Notes: generated by a model not told the origin, from the letters alone. DNA of 5,921 nt from Woeseiaceae bacterium (GCA_022615525.1 JAKEGN010000395.1:1-5921); one strand, 5' to 3'. Numbered from the stretch's first letter, positions 1-5,419 are shown. Numbers and translations are program-made.

Positions 1-191
1 AGGTCGGGGGTATTGCCTGCTACGGCATCAACGCGTGCAAGGGGCAGACCGCCTGCTCGACCGCGCACAACGCCTGCACCGGCCAGAACGCCTGCAAGGG
101 CCAAGGCTGGATCTATGCCTCAGCCAAGGAATGCGCCGCGAAGGGCGGTGTGCCGCTTGCGGGTTCGCCGGGCGATCCGGCGCGCGGGTAA
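1..191 (+). CDS. bufA2: Bufferin-type copper metallophore precursor, BufA2-like (3' part only)
   Basis: The open frame enters from the left edge (frame starting at base 3) and ends at TAA 189-191, giving the last 62 residues. Six cysteines lie in a repeated pattern: CYGINAC, KGQTAC, HNAC, TGQNAC, KGQGW and then AKEC, with NAC(K/T)GQ units recurring. This looks like the mature part of the small periplasmic Cys-rich proteins now called bufferins (BufA2 type). Those are known to be exported by a signal peptide and to have Cys residues modified by a DUF692 (MNIO) enzyme, BufB, with partner BufC, so that they bind copper. The signal peptide would lie outside the window. No bufB- or bufC-like frame follows: 137 non-coding bases and then a convergent gene. 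The fold and family come from recall of the Cys pattern. Copper binding is inferred. A different Cys-rich periplasmic family is the main alternative. Confidence 0.68.
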   Translation, partial: VGGIACYGINACKGQTACSTAHNACTGQNACKGQGWIYASAKECAAKGGVPLAGSPGDPARG

Positions 192-328
192 GATTGCTAT
201 TTGTAGTTCATGCCCTTGTCCGACGCCGCGATCTCAGTGTAAAGCCGGATCAGCTGACAGTGGCCGCTTTTGCGCTGCGGGTCTCCGCAAACATTGCCCT
301 CAGCAGCCAACGAAGTGGACATCACTCC

Positions 329-1006
329 TCAGGGCGACTCCGTCCGCCATGTCCTGCCGAAGTCCGTGCTTCGAACCCGTATTGCCGTGGAGTCCCGGAA
401 CGCTTTGGACCGAACGACAAACGAGATCTCGCCGCTTGGGGCAACGCGGATATCTTCAAATTGCGGTGCACGCTCGCCTACGAAATCATGCTGCCGACAA
501 TCGACGCTTCCCTTTGGTGCACAGTAGTCAGGCTTTTCCACGGGAATAATCATCTCAGTGGGTAGGCTGGTGGGATACCACCCTCGAAAGCGGCCACATG
601 CATCAAAGCTCACGTTCAGGCCGTTTCCAACCCAGACCAACGTATGGTCATTCACGACAAGGTAATTGGATCGTTCCCGTTCGGCCACGTCCGTCGCACT
701 CTTCGAACCGATCGCACCGCCGCCTCCCAGCGTGACCCATCCCGCTTCTTGCGTCTTGTGGCCGGGCGATTTAGTCGTATGCCGGGACGAGCACTGCACG
801 CGAAACACTTCGCCGGTGTAATGAAACGGCAGGTTCTCGTAATACCGCACGACCTTCAGCCGGAACTGAGGCCCCCCGTAAACAGCCGCCTCATCGAGTT
901 TTCGCGTGGCCCCTTCACATCCGCTGAGGCAGGTGGACGCGAGCAGTGCGGAACCTAGTCCTGACAGTAGTCGCCGCACCGATCGCCGTCTGTTCGACAC
1001 GATCAT
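329..1006 (-). CDS. Unrecognised outer-membrane-type lipoprotein with one Asp-box motif
   Basis: This 225-residue protein begins with an Arg-rich n-region (residues 6-12), a hydrophobic stretch 13-25 and the lipobox LSGC with Cys30, followed by Glu31. It should therefore be a lipoprotein, and with no Asp at +2 it would be sorted to the outer membrane by the E. coli rule. The mature part has four further cysteines (72, 137, 162, 170), a glycine run at 94-98 and, near the C-terminus, STDFGRTW (213-220), which fits the Asp-box pattern SxDxGxTW. One such copy does not make a sialidase-like propeller. I do not recognise the family. Some type VI immunity lipoproteins also end in an Asp-box-like turn, but the rest of the sequence does not let me assign it there. 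It lies 58 bases downstream of the HxlR gene on the same strand and could be co-transcribed. No strong Shine-Dalgarno precedes the ATG at 1006. Confidence 0.72.
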   Translation of the reverse strand: MIVSNRRRSVRRLLSGLGSALLASTCLSGCEGATRKLDEAAVYGGPQFRLKVVRYYENLPFHYTGEVFRVQCSSRHTTKSPGHKTQEAGWVTLGGGGAIGSKSATDVAERERSNYLVVNDHTLVWVGNGLNVSFDACGRFRGWYPTSLPTEMIIPVEKPDYCAPKGSVDCRQHDFVGERAPQFEDIRVAPSGEISFVVRSKAFRDSTAIRVRSTDFGRTWRTESP

Positions 1007-1064
1007 CTCATCGAGCCCGAATGTTTCGGTTGTCTACGGACAAAACTTGCCGGCAGTCCAGCGA

Positions 1065-1490
1065 TCATGGCAACTTGATCCTCGCCCATTCCTGCCGCAC
1101 TCTCAACAGGAAGCGACCCTTGTGTGCGGTCATCTCGGCGACGACATCCGGTGCTGCCGCCGTAGTCTCGTGCTGCGCAGACCATAAGATCATCTCGACG
1201 AGTACCGGTGCGAGGGCGATCCCCTTCTCGGTCAGGCGATAGATATACCGACGTGCGTCGTTCGGATCCTGGTGCTTCTCGATGATTTCATTTGACTCTA
1301 GTCGGGCCAGCCGTTCTGACAGAATGTTGGTTGCGATGTTCTCCTCCGCGCTGAGGAACTCGTTGAAGGTCCTGCGTTGCTTGAACATAAGGTCGCGCAC
1401 GACCAACAGCGACCAGGAGTCACCGAAGATTTCCAGCGCGATACTGATCGGGCAACCGGATCGCTGCTTTGGGGGCGCTTTGCCTCTCAT
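1065..1490 (-). CDS. HxlR-family winged-helix transcriptional regulator
   Basis: The 141-residue protein carries the HxlR hallmarks in order: SGCPI (residues 11-15) with the conserved Cys13, then ALEIFGDSWSLLVVRDL (18-34), RTFNEFL (40-46), and the recognition-helix region NIATNILSERLARLE (51-65). The wing follows: DARRYIYRLTEKG (78-90). Length and motif order are normal for the family. HxlR proteins are dimeric DNA-binding regulators, and several (YodB, HypR, QorR) sense electrophiles or oxidants through the Cys corresponding to Cys13. Sensing by this one is only an inference. The gene is divergent from the SnoaL/TfoX operon, with two palindromes in the 113-base gap, so it most likely controls that operon and itself. 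The start at 1490 has no clear Shine-Dalgarno but begins where the family alignment normally begins. Confidence 0.93.
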   Translation of the reverse strand: MRGKAPPKQRSGCPISIALEIFGDSWSLLVVRDLMFKQRRTFNEFLSAEENIATNILSERLARLESNEIIEKHQDPNDARRYIYRLTEKGIALAPVLVEMILWSAQHETTAAAPDVVAEMTAHKGRFLLRVRQEWARIKLP

Positions 1491-1507
1491 GTGGACAGGG
1501 TAAGCAG

Positions 1508-1530
1508 ATTGCTTGCATTTAGCAAGTAAT
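1508..1530. promoter_or_regulatory. Imperfect 23-bp palindrome, probable HxlR operator
   Basis: The site has the form ATTrCTTGC-N5-GCAAGyAAT, with perfect CTTGC/GCAAG inner arms (1512-1516 and 1522-1526) and ATT/AAT outer arms. Only the position next to each inner arm (1511 against 1527) breaks the symmetry. It lies between the divergent hxlR-like gene and the SnoaL gene and covers the likely -35 region of the latter. HxlR dimers bind palindromes of this kind of length. Binding here is inferred from position and symmetry. Confidence 0.55.
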
Positions 1531-1540
1531 ACGCTAGAAT
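1513..1540 (+). promoter_or_regulatory. Possible sigma70 promoter of the SnoaL/TfoX operon
   Basis: TTGCAT (1513-1518) and TAGAAT (1535-1540) are separated by 16 bases, with a likely start near base 1547 and a leader of about 57 bases. The -35 box is inside the 23-bp palindrome, so a bound regulator would block it. This is a visual match only. Confidence 0.4.
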
Positions 1541-1555
1541 GATTGCAAAGTGCAA
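1526..1555 (-). promoter_or_regulatory. Possible promoter of the HxlR gene
   Basis: On the minus strand TTGCAC (1555-1550) and TATTAC (1531-1526) are separated by 18 bases and point toward the start at 1490. The two boxes overlap the two palindromes, which would fit autoregulation. The match is weak and based on consensus alone. Confidence 0.28.
1543..1555. promoter_or_regulatory. Second palindrome in the HxlR-SnoaL gap
   Basis: TTGCA-aag-TGCAA is a perfect inverted repeat with a 3-base spacer. It shares the TTGC/GCAA core with the larger palindrome, whose centre is 30 bases away, about three helical turns. It sits at the predicted transcription start of the SnoaL operon and so could be a second binding site. 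Chance is not excluded for such short arms. Confidence 0.4.
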
Positions 1556-1603
1556 GCTATCAGCGAGTTCGCGGCACTCTCGCGTCACCCTGGGAGAAAC
1601 GAT

Positions 1604-1948
1604 ATGACACCAGTCGAAGTGGTCGGGATTTTCTATCGGGCGATGGCAAACCGGGATAAGGCAGCACTTCGGTCGGTCCTCGCGGACAACTTCTCATTCA
1701 AAGGGCCGATGATGACTTTCGACGGCCCGGACTCCTTCGTGGACGCTATGATGAACCCGCCCTTTGAGGCAAGCATCACCAACTCCCAATTCATCACCGA
1801 TGGCATGCGGGTAGCCCACACGTTCGTGTGGAATATGACTGCACCGGCAAGAGCCGAGATTCCAATGTGCGAAGTGCTTACCTTGCGTGGCAGCAGGGTC
1901 CTACACAGTATTCTCTTCTTCGACACGCAACAGTTTCCTGTGGGCTGA
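1604..1948 (+). CDS. NTF2/SnoaL-like small protein
   Basis: This is a 114-residue protein starting MTPVEVVGIFYRAM. The pattern of an N-terminal helix (TPVEVVGIFYRAMANRD), the LRSVLADNFSFKGP segment, a middle DSFVDAMM helix, and late beta strands (TFVWNMTAP, EVLTLRGSRVLHSILFFD) is that of the NTF2-like cone fold, as in SnoaL-type cyclases, isomerases and ligand-binding proteins. Members have very diverse functions, and no catalytic set can be assigned with confidence here. The ATG at 1604 was chosen over a GTG at 1550 in the same frame. GGGAGA at 1592-1597 is well placed for 1604, and the extra 18 residues would overlap the operator and predicted transcription start. It is the first gene of a three-gene operon: the next start is only 4 bases after its stop. 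Confidence 0.8.
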   Translation: MTPVEVVGIFYRAMANRDKAALRSVLADNFSFKGPMMTFDGPDSFVDAMMNPPFEASITNSQFITDGMRVAHTFVWNMTAPARAEIPMCEVLTLRGSRVLHSILFFDTQQFPVG

Positions 1949-1952
1949 ACTT

Positions 1953-2363
1953 ATGACACCGGAAGCTGCAGCAGCCAGCGTCGCCGCACGCGTTCGCCGC
2001 GTTCTTGGTCGTTGCCCCGGCGATGTCAGCGAGAAGCGAATGTTCGGCGGCATTACCTTTATGCTCAGCGGCAACATGCTGTGCTGCGTATCCAAGCAGG
2101 GGCTCATGGTTCGCGTGGGAGCAGACGCGGAGCCGGTTGCGCTTGCAAGTCCCTTCGCGCAGCCTTGCATGGGTGCCGGTCGGCGCATGGCGGGCTTCAT
2201 TCTTGTGAGTTTCTCGGGGGTCGCAAGTAGCGCGCAGCTGAAGAAGTGGCTCTCTATGGCCCAAGCGTATGTCGGCAAGCTTCCCGAGAAGCAGGTCACG
2301 GACGCTCGTGGAGATAGAAACGGGCAACAGCGAGCAACATTGAAACAAAGGAGCAGTCAATGA
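1953..2363 (+). CDS. TfoX N-terminal domain protein
   Basis: The 136-residue protein has the TfoX_N signature EKRMFGGITFMLSGNM (27-42), followed by LMVRVG (51-56) and RRMAGFILV (77-85), and ends with a helical KKWLSMAQAYVGKLP segment (97-111) and a polar tail. In gamma-proteobacteria the full-length TfoX/Sxy is a competence regulator with an added C-terminal domain. Stand-alone N-domain proteins like this one are widespread, and their role is not established. The ATG at 1953 begins 4 bases after the SnoaL-like stop, so translation is probably coupled. An upstream start at 1887 would only add residues overlapping the preceding gene. Its TGA (2361-2363) overlaps the next ATG (2360). The 25 residues after about 111 are low in hydrophobics and may be unstructured. 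Confidence 0.85.
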   Translation: MTPEAAAASVAARVRRVLGRCPGDVSEKRMFGGITFMLSGNMLCCVSKQGLMVRVGADAEPVALASPFAQPCMGAGRRMAGFILVSFSGVASSAQLKKWLSMAQAYVGKLPEKQVTDARGDRNGQQRATLKQRSSQ

Positions 2364-2791
2364 GAAGACATGTACTCACCATCCTGGCTTTCATTGTCGC
2401 GACGTTCGTTACGCAGGCGCTGTCGCACTTTGTCGTTGCAGCCGATCACTACGCCGCGGTCACGTATATCCGAAAGGAGCCGATCTTCGCGTTTGGTTTC
2501 CTGGCGATGGTCATCCAGGGAGCGATTCTATCGGCGCTTTATTCACAATTGACCAATCGATACGGATCCACAGTCGCCAAGGCGCTCGGCTTTTCTTGTC
2601 TCATGGGGGTGTTCCTGGTTTCCTACATTGCACTCGCCGAGGCTGCCAAGTATCAGGTTCCGAACATAGCAAGTTGGATCGGAGTCGAGTTGACATCGAA
2701 CCTCGTGCAATTCTCTCTATTCGGAAGCTTCCTCAATTTCATTTACAGAAATGCAGCCACAGGCAATTCGGGCGGATCGCGAGCACTTTAG
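2360..2791 (+). CDS. Small membrane protein with four predicted helices
   Basis: The 143-residue product has four hydrophobic segments at about 5-25, 42-63, 73-93 and 103-129, typical of a small inner-membrane protein. Noticeable polar or charged features are SHF (22-24), ADHYAAVTYIRKEP (28-41), ALAEAAKY (91-98) and GVELTSNLVQF (108-118). It resembles uncharacterised integral membrane proteins of Proteobacteria that keep a YIR.EPIF.FG.LAM loop-helix junction. I cannot give a family number or function. AAGGAG at 2348-2353, six bases before the ATG, supports this start. The ATG overlaps the TGA of the TfoX gene (ATGA), so the two are almost certainly co-transcribed and translationally coupled. 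It is the last gene of the operon, and the 34-bp palindrome follows 66 bases later. Confidence 0.82.
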   Translation: MRRHVLTILAFIVATFVTQALSHFVVAADHYAAVTYIRKEPIFAFGFLAMVIQGAILSALYSQLTNRYGSTVAKALGFSCLMGVFLVSYIALAEAAKYQVPNIASWIGVELTSNLVQFSLFGSFLNFIYRNAATGNSGGSRAL

Positions 2792-2857
2792 TGGTTTGCC
2801 GGCATGCAGTTGCCATTGGCAAATGGGTACGCTTCAATTCCAAAAAAGCGGTCCAAT

Positions 2858-2891
2858 AGCCTCGGGCAAACCGATCGGTTTGCCCGAGGCT
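2858..2891. terminator. Perfect 34-bp palindrome, probable terminator
   Basis: Bases 2858-2874 and 2875-2891 are exact reverse complements (arm AGCCTCGGGCAAACCGA), able to form a stem of 15 base pairs with a GATC loop. On the plus strand it is followed by TTTC, a short U-rich end. On the minus strand the nearest T run is the TTTTTT about 11 bases beyond the stem. It lies between the convergent SnoaL/TfoX and dehalogenase operons, which suits a terminator used from the + side and perhaps also from the - side. A dispersed repeat or a protein-binding palindrome is possible because the T tracts are poor. Confidence 0.7.
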
Positions 2892-3031
2892 TTCTGAACC
2901 CATCCTTTATCGAGTGGGGCCATATCTGGGGGCGAGTCGTGTGCCGGTACCCGCGCCAATGAAATCTTAACCTTGAGCAACGGGGCTTCATGAAGAACAT
3001 CTCTGACCGCCGGAGTCAACCGGGGTATTTC

Positions 3032-4045
3032 CTAATTCCGCCTCATCCAATCCGAAATCGCAAGGCCGATCGCACGCGGATTGTCCTCCTGGATGAAATG
3101 CAACCCCTGACCGACGAATGCTGTTTCGATCCGCGGAATGTTTTGCCGGTACCAGGATACGACGGCAGGCGGGACTAGAACCCCCGGTTCTGCGTAGAGA
3201 AGGAGAACCGGTTTGTTCGTGCTTACCATGAACTGCCGGATGGCATTCATGCGCTCCACGACATCGCCAGGCTCGCCTGCAATCGGCACTTCCCGCGGCC
3301 AGGCCAGCAGCGGCTCGCGGTCCGCGCTGTCGACGTAGGGTCGGCGATACTCGGCCATTGCGACCGAACCGAGGGGGCGGTTCACGAAGTTCGGCAGTAT
3401 CTGCTCGACGAACATGTGGTTCACAATAACCATCCGCCTTCCCTGGACGGGATCTTTGAATGCCCTGAACATGCCGCCCATTTCCGGCCCCATGGCCTCG
3501 AAGCTGGGTTGCGGGAAGATCGGCGGTAACACACCCTCCATGAACGCAAGCCGCTTCACTCGCTCAGGATGACGGCTCGCATAGTCGAAACCGAGCGCCG
3601 CCCCCCAGTCATGCACCACGAACGTAATATTCGTCAGTTTGAGTTCCTCGATGAAGCCTTCCAGGTACTTGTAATGATCCTTGTACCGATAGCCGGTGTT
3701 CGATTTCCCGGATCGTCCCATACCGGCAAGATCGATGGCGATGGCTCTGCCCTGTCCCGACACCGTCGGCATGATGTTGCGCCATAGATATGAGGACGTG
3801 GGGTTGCCGTGGATGAATAGAATCGGGTCGCCCTTTCCCTGCTCGACGTAGTGGATGCGGGTGCCGTGGATCTGCACGTACCGTCCTTCCGGTGCGGCTG
3901 TTTCCGGTACGTCCGCGTGCGGTAGTTTGTAGTTTTCCGACGGGGCGTGGGCACAGGCGGCGAGCGCGCTTGCCAAGATTCCAAGCATGAGTGTTATTAC
4001 CAGGCCCGGAAGTCGCTGCCTGGCTGTCGATATGAATCGATTCAT
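3032..4045 (-). CDS. Haloalkane dehalogenase-like alpha/beta hydrolase, lipoprotein-anchored
   Basis: Haloalkane dehalogenases (EC 3.8.1.5) cleave carbon-halogen bonds by an Asp-linked ester intermediate, releasing alcohol and halide. This 337-residue protein has the full pentad expected for the HLD-II (LinB/DhaA) group: nucleophile Asp146 in VVHDWG, halide-binding Trp147 next to it, the second halide ligand Asn81 in HGNPTSS (79-85), acid Glu170 in FMEG, and His316 in GLHFIQED. Other HLD-II traits are MFVEQILPN (211-219), LAWPREVPIAGEP (247-259) and YAEPG (284-288). It is about 40 residues longer than LinB because of an N-terminal signal with lipobox LAAC (Cys31, then Ala), predicting a membrane-anchored periplasmic enzyme. 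AGGAAA at 4051-4056 supports the start. It lies 19 bases after the AhpD-like gene, as second gene of the operon. Substrate is unknown, and an epoxide hydrolase or other ester hydrolase activity is a less likely alternative. Confidence 0.87.
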   Translation of the reverse strand: MNRFISTARQRLPGLVITLMLGILASALAACAHAPSENYKLPHADVPETAAPEGRYVQIHGTRIHYVEQGKGDPILFIHGNPTSSYLWRNIMPTVSGQGRAIAIDLAGMGRSGKSNTGYRYKDHYKYLEGFIEELKLTNITFVVHDWGAALGFDYASRHPERVKRLAFMEGVLPPIFPQPSFEAMGPEMGGMFRAFKDPVQGRRMVIVNHMFVEQILPNFVNRPLGSVAMAEYRRPYVDSADREPLLAWPREVPIAGEPGDVVERMNAIRQFMVSTNKPVLLLYAEPGVLVPPAVVSWYRQNIPRIETAFVGQGLHFIQEDNPRAIGLAISDWMRRN

Positions 4046-4064
4046 GTTCGTTTCCTCGTGTGAT

Positions 4065-4628
4065 TCAGGCGGCGTTTGACCACTTCGGCAGGAACGCGGC
4101 GAACTGCTCGTTTACCGGCGGGTTGGCGATGTGGTTCGCGTAGTTGGTCAGCGTCTTCAGCGCGACACCGAAAACCACCTCGAGCACCTGCGCCTTGGTG
4201 AAGCCCGTGGCAATGAACTCATCAACCTCGGCCTTAGGAACCCAGCCGCGCTTCTCGACGAGTTTCTCGGCGAATGTGCGCAACGCTTCCAGCTTCTTGT
4301 CGCCGAGCGGACGTCCCTGTTGAAGGCTATTCACCCCCGCCCGGTCGAGTCCGTTCATGCTGGCCAGCATGCTGTGCGCGGCGGTGCAGTACTCGCATCG
4401 GTTCTTGGCCGAAACGGCCAGCAACACCACCTGCCGCTCCAGCATCGATAGGGTTATGTCCGGCGCGTCATAGGCCGTCATGGCGCCAAGCAGGCCGTTG
4501 AACGCGCCGGGTGACTCGGCAAACACGCCGGCCAGGTTGGGGATGAAGCCGTACCGTTCGACGATCCTGGCGAGGGTCTCCTGCGAGGCGGATGGGGCGG
4601 TATTCTCACTATGAACCTGAAATTCCAT
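4065..4628 (-). CDS. Carboxymuconolactone decarboxylase / AhpD-like CxxC protein
   Basis: The 187-residue protein has the AhpD-core pattern: ERQVVLLAVSAKNRCEYCTAAHSMLA (64-89), with the redox pair Cys78-Cys81 and His85 forming the CxxCxxxH motif. The upstream IVERYGFIPNLAGVFAESP (22-40) is typical of the peroxidase-related branch of the carboxymuconolactone decarboxylase family. The C-terminal half (ALRTFAEKLVEKRGWV, FTKAQVLEVVFGVALKTLTNYANHI) matches the family helices. Members with CxxC usually have thiol-dependent peroxidase activity. Decarboxylase activity is not expected. The ATG at 4628 is chosen because GAGGAC (4642-4637) lies 8 bases upstream and the residues before it in the same frame (up to 4925) run antisense to the tetR gene and through the promoter. 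It is the first gene of a two-gene operon, divergent from tetR. Confidence 0.88.
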   Translation of the reverse strand: MEFQVHSENTAPSASQETLARIVERYGFIPNLAGVFAESPGAFNGLLGAMTAYDAPDITLSMLERQVVLLAVSAKNRCEYCTAAHSMLASMNGLDRAGVNSLQQGRPLGDKKLEALRTFAEKLVEKRGWVPKAEVDEFIATGFTKAQVLEVVFGVALKTLTNYANHIANPPVNEQFAAFLPKWSNAA

Positions 4629-4701
4629 GACGATGGGTCCTCGGTAGGGCAGCGAGGGGTGCTCGCCGCGTGGATTAGACCGGCCTGAACGCCTGTACAA
4701 C

Positions 4702-4717
4702 TGGACAGTAGTGTCCA
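4702..4717. promoter_or_regulatory. TetR operator copy 1
   Basis: TGGACAGTAGTGTCCA is an inverted repeat, and with one more base on each side it is CTGGACA-N4-TGTCCAG with perfect 7-base arms (4701-4718). It matches copy 2 in form (TGKACASTWGTGTCCA). It lies just downstream of the predicted start of the AhpD/dehalogenase transcript. Extra half-site-like words flank it: TGTACA 4694-4699 and GTGGAC 4721-4726. Assignment to the adjacent TetR protein is inferred. Confidence 0.72.
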
Positions 4718-4721
4718 GAAG

Positions 4722-4750
4722 TGGACGGGAGCATATTAGTTTTGTACACT
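4722..4750 (+). promoter_or_regulatory. Possible promoter of the TetR gene
   Basis: TGGACG (4722-4727) and TACACT (4745-4750) are 17 bases apart, each matching the sigma70 consensus at four of six positions. The -10 box is inside operator copy 2, so the regulator would shut off its own gene. This is a visual match only. Confidence 0.35.
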
Positions 4751-4758
4751 TGTGTCCA
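4730..4758 (-). promoter_or_regulatory. Possible promoter of the AhpD/dehalogenase operon
   Basis: On the minus strand TGGACA (4758-4753) and TATGCT (4735-4730) are 17 bases apart. The -35 box differs from consensus at one base and is the right arm of operator copy 2. The predicted start near 4722 falls just before operator copy 1. The two operators therefore bracket this promoter. Confidence 0.42.
4743..4758. promoter_or_regulatory. TetR operator copy 2
   Basis: TGTACACTTGTGTCCA has 7-base arms with one mismatch (TGtACAC against TGGACAC) around a TT centre. The right half GTGTCCA is identical to copy 1. The copies start 41 bases apart, close to four helical turns, so they face the same side of the DNA. 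It overlaps candidate promoter elements in both directions. Confidence 0.7.
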
Positions 4759-4780
4759 GTAGTACCGACCGGGGACCACG

Positions 4781-5419
4781 ATGGGCAAAGACCACAACAC
4801 TCCGCAGACCGCCAGGACCGGCCGGCCAACGGGTTTCGCGCGCGCGGATGCCGTGCAGGCGGCAATGAATTTCGTATGGAAAAAAGGTTTTCTCGCCGCC
4901 TCTGCAAAGGAACTGGCCGAGGCAATGGAGATTCAACGGTCGAGCTTTTACAACAGCTTCGGCAGCCGCGAGGCGCTGTTCCGCGAGGTTCTGGCCGTAT
5001 ACGGTGCCCAGGCGCCGGACGCGCCGCTGCGGCAGATCAAGTCGGGCGATCCCGTCGTGCCGGTAATGGTTTCGGTGCTGCGCAATGTCTGTCACATCCG
5101 CGCCACGGACACCGAGGCGCGCGGCTGTCTCGTCTGCAATGGAGTCGCGGAGCTGGCCGGGGTCGATGATGAGATCGGAGCGCTGCTGGAAAAGGCCGTC
5201 AAACAGCAGGTATCGCTGATGGAGCGGTTGCTGTTGCAGGCCGTCCGGCAAAAGGAAATGCCCGCGATCCATGACGTGGCGGCGACGGCGAAGTCGTTCG
5301 TCGCTTTCCTGATCGGCCTCAACATCCTCTCGAAAGTGGTTCGCAACGAGAAACAGCTGTGGGCCTCCTCTCGGCAGTTCGTGCTCTGGTTGGGAGTACC
5401 CAAGGCCGTCCTGAGCTAG
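4781..5419 (+). CDS. TetR/AcrR-family transcriptional regulator
   Basis: The 212-residue protein starts with a polar tail and GRPTGF (14-19), then the three-helix DNA-binding domain with the helix-turn-helix at SAKELAEAMEIQRSSFYNSFGSREALF (41-67). The C-terminal ligand domain carries RGCLVCNGVAEL (114-125), a motif region shared with NemR/AcuR-like TetR proteins (typically GCLLVN). It has three cysteines close together, 104, 116 and 119. GGGGA at 4771-4775 supports the start at 4781. The gene faces the AhpD/dehalogenase operon across two copies of a 16-bp palindrome, so local repression of that operon and of itself is the likely role. The ligand is unknown. The cysteines raise the possibility of sensing electrophiles as NemR does, but this is inference. 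A zinc-ribbon gene follows 29 bases later on the same strand. Confidence 0.93.
   Translation: MGKDHNTPQTARTGRPTGFARADAVQAAMNFVWKKGFLAASAKELAEAMEIQRSSFYNSFGSREALFREVLAVYGAQAPDAPLRQIKSGDPVVPVMVSVLRNVCHIRATDTEARGCLVCNGVAELAGVDDEIGALLEKAVKQQVSLMERLLLQAVRQKEMPAIHDVAATAKSFVAFLIGLNILSKVVRNEKQLWASSRQFVLWLGVPKAVLS

Noticed and set aside
276..289. Small hairpin TGCGG-gtct-CCGCA as terminator of the bufferin-like gene
   Set aside because: The stem is only 5 bp and is not followed by a T run on either strand.
13..565. Long plus-strand frames from 13-549 and 35-565
   Set aside because: They are shadows in other frames of the bufferin-like gene and then run antisense to the lipoprotein gene. Their sequences are Arg/Pro-rich with no domain pattern.
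1550..1603. GTG start at 1550 for the SnoaL-like protein
   Set aside because: It falls inside the second palindrome at the predicted transcription start and has no ribosome binding site, whereas 1604 has GGGAGA at proper spacing.
1604..1960. Repeated ATGACACC at the starts of the SnoaL-like and TfoX genes (1604 and 1953)
   Set aside because: An 8-base identity around two start codons coding MTP is easily coincidental, and no longer repeat surrounds it.
2834..3019. A 61-codon minus-strand frame just after the dehalogenase gene
   Set aside because: It begins with TTG, has no recognisable family, and runs straight through the 34-bp palindrome, so it is more likely untranslated trailer.
4629..4925. 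N-terminal extension of the AhpD-like protein up to 4925
   Set aside because: It would run antisense to tetR and through both operators and promoters. The Shine-Dalgarno at 4642-4637 and family homology both place the start at 4628.
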